A stretch of DNA of 64,000 bases from Amoeboaphelidium occidentale (taxonomy: Eukaryota; Aphelidiomycota; Aphelidea): the NCBI GenBank assembly GCA_023515795.1, contig JALGPX010000056.1, positions 1 through 64,000 of the forward strand, given 5' to 3'. The translations under genes were made by a program, and so were the position numbers. The number at the start of each line of letters is the position of its first letter. Position 1 is the first letter of the stretch. The notes beneath the pieces are model-generated. The model did no database searches. It was given only the letters and a program-made list of their open reading frames with translations, and had not been told where the DNA came from. This document shows positions 29,403 to 39,259 of the stretch, piece after piece.

Positions 29403-31146
29403 ATGTCACAGGACAGCGATCGATGTACGTTACAAGCACAGGAAACCGTTCAGCTTCTTGAGTTGATCATGCCCGTATTAACATCATGTACATCTTGTCA
29501 TTATATGCTAATGATCTTTAGATATCAAAGAAACTTCTGATATTGATGCAAAAGTAGTACCAACCGAATCATTATCACCAGGAAAGTACGCTGCAATGCT
29601 CTCTAAACGTGGCCTTCTCGCATTACCAGAAAACCCAATGAAACATGAGATTGTTCCTTTGGTTTCAGCCATCTTGCAGAACTCAGTTCACACGTTATCA
29701 CCAAAATTCCTTGACAAGTTGTATGCTGGTTCTTCACCAGTTGGTATTTTGGCTGAGGTACTGTTGGCTGTTACAAATACCAATGTGCACACATACGCAG
29801 TGTCTCCCTTCTTGTCAATTGTCGAGCGTTTGGTCTTGAAAGAATTGGGAACGTTGTTTGGATTCACGAATGCAGGTGGCTTATTTAATCCCGGTGGTGC
29901 TTACTCGAACCTTGCTGCTTTGATCACTGCAAGAAATGCCATGTTTCCTGAAATCAAGGAGTTTGGTTTCTCACAGCCAGCAAGTGTTTCCGATGATGAC
30001 AACAACGATGACGAAGTTGAGTTTGAACAAACTGTTATGAGTGGTGCTACAAAAGGACGTAATGAAAGTGTTCAGAAAGAAGAAGAGATTCTCAGTGATA
30101 TCATTCCTTATAGACACGCAAGAAATGATGGTCCATTAGTTATCTTTGCTTCTGCACACGCACACTTCTCAGTTTTGCGTTCTGCAATTATTGCTGGTAT
30201 TGGCAAGTCTAATGTTCGTTCAATTCCTTCTCCTAACGGTTACATGATCATTTCAGAATTAGAGAAGGCTATCAAAGCTTCATTGGCTGCCGGTGAAAGA
30301 CCTTTCTTTGTGAATGCCACTGCAGGTACAACAGTTCTTGGTGCATTCGATAAGATTGAAGAAATTGCAGTACTTTGCAAGAAATATGGCTTATGGTTGC
30401 ATGTTGATGGTTCATGGGGCGGTTCATTGGTTTTCTCTGAATCTATCCACAATACAAATGCTTCCAAGTTTAAAGGCTGTGAATTAGCTCACTCCGTCAC
30501 TATGAATCCTCACAAGCTTCTCGGTGTTCCTTTGTTATGCTCTGCATTATTGATGAAGGACAGAAAGATCATGCCTCGCGTGAATGCAATTAAGGCTTAA
30601 TATCTGTTCCACGATGATTCTGAGTATGATCTGGGAAATAGTTCTCTTGGTTGTGGCAGAAAAGGTGATGCGTTGAAATTGTACATGTCATGGAAGTATT
30701 ACGGAAAGTCCGGTTTGGGCCAGAGAATCGACATTGCACTTGGAAACGCCAAGTATTTGAAGGATCGTTTAAGCACTGGTGACTATGCAGGGCATTTTGA
30801 ACTTGCTGCAGAGCCAGAATTTATCAATGTCTGTTTCTGGTACTTTCCACCATTACACAAGTTGGACAAGGCTCTTGTTTCTCGTTATCCATCCGCAAAA
30901 ACATGTCAAGAGTTATTTAAGATGCTGAAAAGCGAAGATGTTTCTTTATATGAGAAGCTGATCAGCAAGATCACGAAAACATATCACGACAAATTGGTTC
31001 ACACAGGCGATTTTATGGTTGATTATGCAACAGTCGAATTAACAAACGGAAGACACGTTCCGCACTTCTTCAGGGCTGTATTCAACAATCCTGCAGTTGA
31101 GCATGTTCACATAGACAGGCTATTGAACAAAATTGATTCTCTATGA
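29403..31146 (+). CDS. Glutamate/cysteine-sulfinate decarboxylase-like gene with internal TAA
   Basis: Exon 1 is 29403-29424 and exon 2 starts at 29522 after a 97-nt intron (GTACGT...TGCTAATGA...TTTAG). The total is 548 positions including one in-frame TAA at 30598-30600. Group II PLP decarboxylase motifs are LHVDGSWGG (Asp facing the pyridine N), MNPHKLLGVP (PLP-binding Lys) and downstream CGRKGDALKLYMSWKYYGKSG. The frame continues across the TAA into YLFHDD, a conserved block, so it is one gene. An acidic insertion (about residues 150-200) is lineage-specific. Either a nonsense allele, readthrough or a sequencing error. Substrate may be glutamate, aspartate or cysteine sulfinate. Confidence 0.85.
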
Positions 31147-31279
31147 AAGCAAAGCAATAGCAAAAGGAAAAAAATGAAATAGATGATAGATGGTTTTGAA
31201 ATCCGAAACACGAAGTCCTAATCACACAAGTCGTCCAATCATGTGATGTTGTGAGCTTTTTGATCCTTTCTCCTTTCAA

Positions 31280-32563
31280 ATGAACTCGAGTCAATGGAAC
31301 ATTACAGATTTAGCAGGTGGAATGCCTATGCCCTCCTGCAATGGATCTCTACTGGGCATTCATTCGCCTTCATTATCTATTACAGCTTGTGTAGCTGCCC
31401 TTTTGGCTTTGGGATTTGGAATAACATCCTGTCGATACAACAGAATTAGACTATTCGGACGAACAATACGCTCCACTTACATTTCTAATCATCTTTGGGT
31501 GTACTTCTTTCTTGTGGTCGCTGCAGAAATGACGCTACAGACTGTTCGATACGCCTTGAACACACCAAATTACATTTATCAACCTCTACCTGAGATAAAA
31601 TCGCCTTCGCTCGATAACTTGAAAGATTCTGTTTACTGGAAAGATGTTTTAGCCGTCCAGAGAGTTGACTCTGGAATGCTCACGGCTCAACTGACTTTGC
31701 GCGTTGTCTCGTTGTTTTTGTTGGCTTTGGCTTTACTTTGGCAGTGTCGGTATCGAAGTGGAAACGTTCCGATGAAAGACTCATTCATGCCACGCTACAG
31801 GAGGTTTCAAAGGGTCGTTGATGAAGACTCAGAATCCGCATCGTTAATATCACCATCAGAATCCGTAGAATCTGTTCAAGAATGCACATCCTCAAGAAAC
31901 ATTCCAATAGCGAGAGATCAAACTAGCACTTCAGTGTACGAAGTTTTTATATTCGTGCTCTTTATAATCACTCTGATTTCTCTGTATTTCAACTTGACTT
32001 ACATTCCTGGCACTGATCCAGCATCTTGGTTCTATGGATTCGCTATTCTAACTCTTGTTTGGCAGGTGGTAATCATTGTTCTTTCGATCGCTGTCTTATC
32101 TTCACCTACTAGTCCTTCTTCCTCAAGCACCGAGTACATTCTTTCTCTGTCTGCAGGAGAGAATCAACCAGAAGGACCAAGTTATGCTACAAAAGCATAT
32201 TTACTAATTGGAATGCTCCTACACACGATATATTCATTCCTGCCCTTGAATCTATACTCTCGATTCTTCTTTGCTTTATCTATCAACAACACTATTGAAT
32301 ACGCCAAAGGTTTCATGAGACCAGATTTGATTAATGATTATCCTAACCACAAGAACGGAATCGATTTGCTGAAATGCTTCCCATTGTTCAATACTCCATG
32401 GTTCACAGTAATGGATATAGTCCAATTCACAGGCGTTCTGTCTCTTGTATTCGTATTCCTGTTTGTGCGGTATGAGTTTATGAGAGTGAAAGAACGTTGC
32501 ATTTGGTTCACGGTAAGAAGAGTAACTGGAACATTTGGATTCTCGTACTTTGATGAGCGGTGA
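31280..32563 (+). CDS. Seven-transmembrane protein of unknown family
   Basis: 427 aa. The N-terminus has two sequons (NSS, NIT) and no signal peptide. I count seven hydrophobic helices, near residues 36-56, 73-95, 133-153, 216-238, 250-274, 304-324 and 384-406, with a 60-residue polar Ser/Glu-rich loop between helices 3 and 4. N-terminus outside and C-terminus inside would match receptor-like topology, but no GPCR family motif was recognised. A transporter or scaffold is also possible. Single exon, TGA followed by AATAAAT. Confidence 0.65.
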   Translation: MNSSQWNITDLAGGMPMPSCNGSLLGIHSPSLSITACVAALLALGFGITSCRYNRIRLFGRTIRSTYISNHLWVYFFLVVAAEMTLQTVRYALNTPNYIYQPLPEIKSPSLDNLKDSVYWKDVLAVQRVDSGMLTAQLTLRVVSLFLLALALLWQCRYRSGNVPMKDSFMPRYRRFQRVVDEDSESASLISPSESVESVQECTSSRNIPIARDQTSTSVYEVFIFVLFIITLISLYFNLTYIPGTDPASWFYGFAILTLVWQVVIIVLSIAVLSSPTSPSSSSTEYILSLSAGENQPEGPSYATKAYLLIGMLLHTIYSFLPLNLYSRFFFALSINNTIEYAKGFMRPDLINDYPNHKNGIDLLKCFPLFNTPWFTVMDIVQFTGVLSLVFVFLFVRYEFMRVKERCIWFTVRRVTGTFGFSYFDER

Positions 32564-32597
32564 TGAATAAATCAAATATTTTCCCTTATATGGTTAT

Positions 32598-33104
32598 CTA
32601 GGATAATAGTACCACATTGATGTAATCCAAGGGAAGGTGAACAGTTCTGATCATCATGAGTTCCATTTGAATTGAAGAGATCGGATTATAATCCATTATG
32701 CTTGCCATCTGCAATACACTCAAATCATTTAGTACTGAGTTTGCTGTAGATTCTAGTAGTCTACTTAAGTGTTCTCTAACTGTTTTATATTGTGCATGTT
32801 CCTGAGTGATTGATAGCCATTGAGGTGCAGCAATTGGAGCTGAAGGTTTGTTATGTTGTTCTGTAGTAGCATCGATTGTCTTTGATACTTTCTCAGAGTG
32901 AATACTGTTATCATAGTTACCATTAGATTTGGAATGATCATGATGCTCAGGCAGTTGCACTTCAAAAGCTCTTCTGATATACACAGTTTTCAAAGCCTTA
33001 TGATAACTATCATTCCCTTGCTCTATCGCAGTAACAGAAGCAGGCGCAACTTTATTATTCCTTTTCACAAGCGATGAAAAGCATGTGAAGCATCCACCCA
33101 TCAT
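32598..33104 (-). CDS. Small protein with possible lipidated N-terminus
   Basis: 168 aa. If translation begins at the second Met, MGGCFTCFSSLVKR fits N-myristoylation with adjacent cysteines for palmitoylation and a following basic patch. The C-terminal half is helical and the end hydrophobic. No family recognised. Its start codon lies 11 nt after the stop of the secreted-protein gene on the same strand, leaving no room for a normal poly(A) site plus promoter. Confidence 0.5.
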   Translation of the reverse strand: MMGGCFTCFSSLVKRNNKVAPASVTAIEQGNDSYHKALKTVYIRRAFEVQLPEHHDHSKSNGNYDNSIHSEKVSKTIDATTEQHNKPSAPIAAPQWLSITQEHAQYKTVREHLSRLLESTANSVLNDLSVLQMASIMDYNPISSIQMELMMIRTVHLPLDYINVVLLS

Positions 33105-33115
33105 GAAACCAATCT

Positions 33116-35629
33116 CTAATCTGAATAAAGAATCTTTAGTTTTTCAACCATTGTTTCATACTCTTGTTCGTGTTGTTTAAATCTCATTGATAATTTCAAC
33201 ATGAAACCATTCTCAATTTCCCGTTCACTCAACTGATGTTCCTGTTCTTCGCGTTCCAGAATCGTTTGGACAAAAGTCAGTGCCATTTTGGAATTCTGAC
33301 AAACCAACAGTCCACCTTCAATAGCATCTTTAACATTGAATTTAAAAGTCTGTTTCTGAAGAACGCCTGGTCCGTACAATTTCTGTAACCTTTCAATCCT
33401 CTTGATTCTATCAAGTATTGTCTGAAAATACTCCAATGTCGTCATTTTCTTTGTATCCTTTTGGAAATTCAAAGCATACTGTTTGGAAGATTTATAAACT
33501 CTAGAAAACATTTCCGGAGTCCTATCCATAGAAGCACGCATTAACTTTAGAATTTTGGAAACTTCAATCATGTAATCTTGAACAATAGGTTGCAGTAATA
33601 CAACTTCAAAATTCAACTTGATATACTCTACACACAATAGTAGTTTCATATCTTCATCATCTTCATAGTGTACATTCTTACAAACTTCCAATGCCATCTT
33701 CAAATCTCTACGAACTTGTTGTGTCTTGAATATCTCAAGAGGTCCTTCCAACAAATCACGACCCGATTCCAAGAATCCTTCATGATTATTATTTCCAATT
33801 TTCTTATTAGAATCTATAGAAGAAGACGTTTGAAGCCTTTTCATCTTCAAAGCAAAAGGAAGAGGATTCACAACCAATCGAACAAACAAAACATCTTTTT
33901 CACCATCTGCTTGTTTCAATTCTTCAAACCTGAAATCTTTTGTAAAGTCTTCAGCAAACAATGCTCCATTAGAAGAAGAAGAAGAAGAAGAAGAGCCTTC
34001 ATTCCTTGTAGCCAATACTTTATAAAACGTCCTTAAAAAACTAAACTGATACTGCATAGCATCCAACACTTCATAAATTCTAGTAGTAGTTTTATCTTCA
34101 GGGTTAGCACTGTCACTGATTATAAACTCCTTGTCTATCCTTTGCAATAACTGATCCATTCTTTCATACTCTCTCTTTGCAATTCTCTTGTACACTGCAA
34201 AATTCTTTTTCAGTTTCATTGAATACACTCGAACAGTACCCATCAATTCCTCCAACTCACTCTCATCAACTATAGCAGGACTATAAGAAGGTTTCTTCTT
34301 TCGTTGATGCTTCAAATGCTCCAAGCCTGATTCTACTCTTTCCAATGCAGCCTTGACCATTCGATAACTCTCATGCTCTGCTGCAGCGAAATGCTGTAAA
34401 TCATAATACTTGAATACATGTAATAATTCTTCATGAATCTTTTGGAAAGAATGAGGCAGAGTATCCCAATACAAACGTTCCCATTCCTGCGCTTTTTGGA
34501 GTAATTCTTTGCACCCTGGAACTGATAAACAAGCTTCTACAGAAGGAAACTCGCTCTTGCTTTGATTATCCTTTGTATTTACTTCCTTCTCATCTTCTGA
34601 AGAGGGAAATTCTAAATCATTAACAATCTGTTGTTGTTGTTGTTGCTGTTTCTTATTTGCCTTGTTCTTGTTCTTCTTTTTCTTTTTTGAAGAAGATCTT
34701 GTAGTTGTAGCAGCAACAGTAGTAACTTTTTCTTCTTCTTCTTCTACTTCTTCTACTTCTTTTATACTCCCCAGCACAGGAACATATTTTTCTTTATCAA
34801 TAGAATAAAAAGTTCTTGCATCTCCTACTTCACCTTCTATACCATCCCTCTCCAATTGGAACCAATGCACCAATCCTGGACTCTTTATATCATCATCATC
34901 ATCATCATCATCATCAACACTTTTCAAATTCTCATCAAAAAATGAAGGAAATCCATAAAACCCAACTTCATATTCAACATTAACAACAGCAGAGATTAAT
35001 TCATCACCAGAAGAAGAAGAAGAAGAAGAAGAAGAAGAAGCAGAAGAATCGTGATACAAGGCACGCAAAGGCACCACAATCTCATTTGTTGTTTTAAGCT
35101 GTGGTAGTAACTTTTTAATAGTATCCCTCTGATACTCCAACCTATCCGTACTCTTTCCATAATAATAAACACCAGGATTCTCTCTTTTGTCTTTAGTACC
35201 ATCCAATACCAATAAAACAGGCGCATCTTCATCACTTCCATTAGAATAAGAAGGAGGATAACCATAAACAACAACTAAACCGTTCTTATTCTGATTCTTT
35301 ACAATCCTATAAACAGGCACCAATTCTGAATCAACAGTAACAAGAAACGACTGGAACACCACCAGGATATTGCTGTCTGAATCATAGAATGATAATTGTT
35401 TGGATTCTTTAGGAATTCTCCTTTGTTGTTGATATAAAAGTGCTAATTGATGAGCATACTCATAGGATGAATCCATAAATTCAGAACCATACTTTTGGAT
35501 CAATTGATTTATAAAGTGTTTGTCTGCATTCAAATTCTTGTTTGGATTGAATTGATAAGTAGTAGAAGTAGAAGTGGTGGTAGTAATTGGAGATATTAGT
35601 AATAGTAATAGGATAGTTAGAAATATCAT
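33116..35629 (-). CDS. Secreted/ER helical protein with homopolymer runs
   Basis: 837 aa with a signal peptide (MIFLTILLLLLISPITTT). It contains runs of Ser, Asp, Glu, Lys and Gln made by trinucleotide repeats (for example around 34997-35040 and 34893-34916). The N-terminal third is beta-like; the C-terminal two thirds are helical with coiled-coil character. No known domain recognised. Length of the runs differs between this copy and the partial copies after the N joins. It is divergent to SPO11 with about 120 bp between start codons. Stop TAG. Confidence 0.7.
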   Translation of the reverse strand: MIFLTILLLLLISPITTTTSTSTTYQFNPNKNLNADKHFINQLIQKYGSEFMDSSYEYAHQLALLYQQQRRIPKESKQLSFYDSDSNILVVFQSFLVTVDSELVPVYRIVKNQNKNGLVVVYGYPPSYSNGSDEDAPVLLVLDGTKDKRENPGVYYYGKSTDRLEYQRDTIKKLLPQLKTTNEIVVPLRALYHDSSASSSSSSSSSSGDELISAVVNVEYEVGFYGFPSFFDENLKSVDDDDDDDDDIKSPGLVHWFQLERDGIEGEVGDARTFYSIDKEKYVPVLGSIKEVEEVEEEEEKVTTVAATTTRSSSKKKKKNKNKANKKQQQQQQQIVNDLEFPSSEDEKEVNTKDNQSKSEFPSVEACLSVPGCKELLQKAQEWERLYWDTLPHSFQKIHEELLHVFKYYDLQHFAAAEHESYRMVKAALERVESGLEHLKHQRKKKPSYSPAIVDESELEELMGTVRVYSMKLKKNFAVYKRIAKREYERMDQLLQRIDKEFIISDSANPEDKTTTRIYEVLDAMQYQFSFLRTFYKVLATRNEGSSSSSSSSNGALFAEDFTKDFRFEELKQADGEKDVLFVRLVVNPLPFALKMKRLQTSSSIDSNKKIGNNNHEGFLESGRDLLEGPLEIFKTQQVRRDLKMALEVCKNVHYEDDEDMKLLLCVEYIKLNFEVVLLQPIVQDYMIEVSKILKLMRASMDRTPEMFSRVYKSSKQYALNFQKDTKKMTTLEYFQTILDRIKRIERLQKLYGPGVLQKQTFKFNVKDAIEGGLLVCQNSKMALTFVQTILEREEQEHQLSEREIENGFMLKLSMRFKQHEQEYETMVEKLKILYSD

Positions 35630-35752
35630 TAGAATAAAGAATTCAAGGAGTAAAAAGAGAAAATTTTACTCTTTTGACCCCTGATTGGCAGTGATTGGTT
35701 GACAGATTTCAACAACAACAACAACAACAACAATTTCAATTGTTTCCTTAAA
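35630..35752. promoter_or_regulatory. Short divergent promoter with two inverted CCAAT boxes
   Basis: About 123 bp between the secreted-protein start and the SPO11 start in the collapsed assembly. GATTGGCAGTGATTGG carries two ATTGG (CCAAT on the minus strand) 12 bp apart, followed by a (CAA)n run. The same segment recurs at 35981-36103 and 36814-36936 because of contig overlaps. Confidence 0.5.
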
Positions 35753-35753
35753 N

Positions 35754-36138
35754 GATTCTTTAGGAATTCTCCTTTGTTGTTGATATAAAAGAGCTAATTG
35801 ATGAGCATACTCATAGGATGAATCCATAAATTCAGAACCATACTTTTGGATCAATTGATTTATAAAGTGTTTGTCTGCATTCAAATTCTTGTTTGGATTG
35901 AATTGATAAGTAGTAGAAGTAGAAGTGGTGGTAGTAATTGGAGAGATTAGTAATAGTAATAGGATAGTTAGAAATATCATTAGAATAAAGAATTCAAGGA
36001 GTAAAAAGAGAAAATTTTACTGTTTTGACCCCTGATTGGCAGTGATTGGTTGACAGATTTCAACAACAACAACAACAACAACAATTTCAATTGTTTCCTT
36101 AAAATGATGATTTCAAATTCTAGTTTAATACTACAATC

Positions 36139-36169
<31 letters not shown>

Positions 36170-36936
36170 ATTATATCCTCTTCTAATTCTACTAATTCTA
36201 CTGTTTTATGTTGTGATGACAGATTACAGATTCAACGCCAACAATTACTTGAAATCATATCCAATATTCAAAGGGATAAAAATAGATTATACTTTACAGT
36301 GGGAGACAGAAATAAGAGAGTATACNTATCCGTACTCTTTCCATAATAATAAACACCAGGATTCTCTCTTTTGTCTTTAGTACCATCCAATACCAATAAA
36401 ACAGGCGCATCTTCATCACGTCCATTAGAATAAGAAGGAGGATAACCATAAACAACAACTAAACCGTTCTTATTCTGATTCTTTATAATCCTATAAACAG
36501 GCACCAATTCTGAATCAACAGTAACAAGAAACGACTGGAACACCACCAGGATATTGCTGCCTGAATCATAGAATGATAATTGTTTGGATTCTTTAGGAAT
36601 TCTCCTTTGTTGTTGATATAAAAGAGCTAATTGATGAGCATACTCATAGGATGAATCCATAAATTCAGAACCATACTTTTGGATCAATTGATTTATAAAG
36701 TGTTTGTCTGCATTCAAATTCTTGTTTGGATTGAATTGATAAGTAGTAGAAGTAGAAGTGGTGGTAGTAATTGGAGAGATTAGTAATAGTAATAGGATAG
36801 TTAGAAATATCATTAGAATAAAGAATTCAAGGAGTAAAAAGAGAAAATTTTACTGTTTTGACCCCTGATTGGCAGTGATTGGTTGACAGATTTCAACAAC
36901 AACAACAACAACAACAATTTCAATTGTTTCCTTAAA
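35754..36936. repeat. Assembly-duplicated contig overlaps (two copies of the 35.1-35.75 kb segment)
   Basis: Single Ns at 35753 and 36326 join overlapping contigs. Bases 35754-36103 repeat 35403-35752 (350 nt), and 36327-36936 repeat 35143-35752 (610 nt), each with a few substitutions. Bases 36104-36325 repeat 36937-37155 with a 3-nt difference in a TTC run. Partial copies of the secreted gene and of SPO11 here are therefore not separate genes. The differences look allelic. Left unresolved, these would be mis-annotated as gene fragments. Confidence 0.9.
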
Positions 36937-39226
36937 ATGATGATTTCAAATTCTAGTTTAATACTACAATCTACTACTTCTTCTTCTTCTTCTTCTTCTA
37001 TTATATCCTCTTCTAATTCTACTAATTCTACTGTTTTATGTTGTGATGACAGATTACAGATTCAACGCCAACAATTACTTGAAATCATATCCAATATTCA
37101 AAGGGATAAAAATAGATTATACTTTACAGTGGGAGACAGAAATAAGAGAGTATACAATTACCAGAGGGATGGTAAAACGGAGAATTTAAAATTCAAGAGA
37201 TTGTTTCGGTTGATTCAGATATTATTGAAACAACAACAACAACAACAACAGGAGGAAGGAGTAACTGTCGTAACTGTTAGAGATTTGTACTATAGAGATG
37301 TTGAATTGTTTCATAATCAGAATGTTGTTAGAAATTTATTACAAAAGGATTTATACTTTATAGATTTGGAATTATTTAATGTATATTCTTCAAGTAAAGG
37401 ATTATATTACTATGATTCTTCTTTTGAATTGGAATTAGTTGGAAGTAGTAGTAATAACTTATTACAAAAGGCTGAGTACAATTGTATTCCATTCAAGTAT
37501 ACTCAACTAAAATTGTCATCTTTTAATTCTCCACCATTGTTGACGGTGTTGATTGTTGAAAAGGTTGCAGTGTTTACTTCTCTAGTTGCTAATAATAATA
37601 ATACTAATAATAATAGTTGTTGTTTTAAAGATGTTTTACTATTAACTCCAAGGGGATATGCTGATACTTGCTTTATTAAATTTATTAACAATTGTTTGTT
37701 GTTAAAATCTAAAGAGGTGGATATAAAAGTGTTGTTTCTTGTGGATGCAGATCCTTATGGAATACATATTCTATTGGATATTAAAAGAAAGATACTATCG
37801 GATGATGTTTCCAAGTTGAAATGGATTGGTGTGGATTTGATGGAATTGATTGAGTACAAGGATTTACTATTAAAAATNCTTCTTCTTCTTCTTCTTCTTC
37901 TATTATATCCTCTTCTAATTCTACTAATTCTACTGTTTTATGTTGTGATGACAGATTACAGATTCAACGCCAACAATTACTTGAAATCATATCCAATATT
38001 CAAAGGGATAAAAATAGATTATACTTTACAGTGGGAGACAGAAATAAGAGAGTATACAATTACCAGAGGGATGGTAAAACGGAGAATTTAAAATTCAAGA
38101 GATTGTTTCGGTTGATTCAGATATTATTGAAACAACAACAACAACAACAACAGGAGGAAGGAGTAACTGTCGTAACTGTTAGAGATTTGTACTATAGAGA
38201 TGTTGAATTGTTTCATAATCAGAATGTTGTTAGAAATTTATTACAAAAGGATTTATACTTTATAGATTTGGAATTATTTAATGTATATTCTTCAAGTAAA
38301 GGATTATATTACTATGATTCTTCTTTTGAATTGGAATTAGTTGGAAGTAGTAGTAATAACTTATTACAAAAGGCTGAGTACAATTGTATTCCATTCAAGT
38401 ATACTCAACTAAAATTGTCATCTTTTAATTCTCCACCATTGTTGACGGTGTTGATTGTTGAAAAGGTTGCAGTGTTTACTTCTCTAGTTGCTAATAATAA
38501 TAATAATAATAATAATAGTTGTTGTTTTAAAGATGTTTTACTATTAACTCCAAGGGGATATGCTGATACTTGCTTTATTAAATTTATTAACAATTGTTTG
38601 TTGTTAAAATCTAAAGAGGTGGATATAAAAGTGTTGTTTCTTGTGGATGCAGATCCTTATGGAATACATATTCTATTGGATATTAAAAGAAAGATACTAT
38701 CGGATGATGTTTCCAAGTTGAAATGGATTGGTGTGGATTTGATGGAATTGATTGAGTACAAGGATTTACTATTAAAAATGAACAAGTGTGATTATAAGAG
38801 GGCAATTTTAGTATTAAATATGTTAAAAGATGATGATTCTTCTTCTTCTTCTTATTCTGATGATGATGATGATGATGATCATCATTTATTGTCTTTGGAA
38901 TTACTCCTGACTGTACAGAGGATGATGTGGTATGGGGTAAAGGCAGAGATTGATGTGNAATGAACAAGTGTGATTATAAGAGGGCAATTTTAGTATTAAA
39001 TATGTTAAAAGATGATGATGATTCTTCTTCTTCTTCTTCTTCTTATGATGATGATGATGATGATGATCATTTATTGTCTTTGGAATTACTCCTGACTGTA
39101 CAGAGGATGATGTGGTATGGGGTAAAGGCAGAGATTGATGTGTTGCATGAGATTAACGAGAGTGATTATGGGCATGAAGTTAAACAAGAAGGGTTGGTGG
39201 AGTATGTTAGAAGAAAGGTTAAATAA
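36937..39226 (+). CDS. SPO11: SPO11 meiotic DNA double-strand-break protein (split by N joins)
   Basis: Collapsing the overlaps (36937-37877, then 38780-38957, then 39143-39226) gives 401 codons, about 400 aa, close to known SPO11. VRDLYYRDVELF holds the catalytic tyrosine (second Tyr, by analogy with yeast Tyr135). LIVEKVAVF gives the Toprim Glu, LLTPRGYAD the glycine-arginine motif, and LFLVDADPYG the Asp-x-Asp metal site. It cleaves DNA by a topoisomerase VI-like transesterification to start meiotic recombination. Homopolymer Ser, Gln, Asn and Asp insertions come from trinucleotide repeats. Bases 37879-38779 and 38959-39142 are overlap duplicates at the Ns 37878 and 38958. Confidence 0.9.
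37879..39142. repeat. Further contig-overlap duplications inside SPO11
   Basis: After the N at 37878, about 900 nt (37879-38779) repeat 36976-37877. After the N at 38958, bases 38959-39142 repeat 38778-38957. Copies differ mainly in AAT, TTC and GAT repeat number, as expected for alleles or misassembled microsatellites rather than real tandem duplication. Confidence 0.88.
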
Positions 39227-39259
39227 TTAGAGGTTTATGGAATAGAAGTTGTGTATCAA

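Noticed and set aside
35753-39142. Several tandem SPO11 and secreted-protein gene copies
   Set aside because: Every copy abuts an N and repeats the sequence before it, with allele-like differences. Overlapping contigs explain this better than gene duplication.
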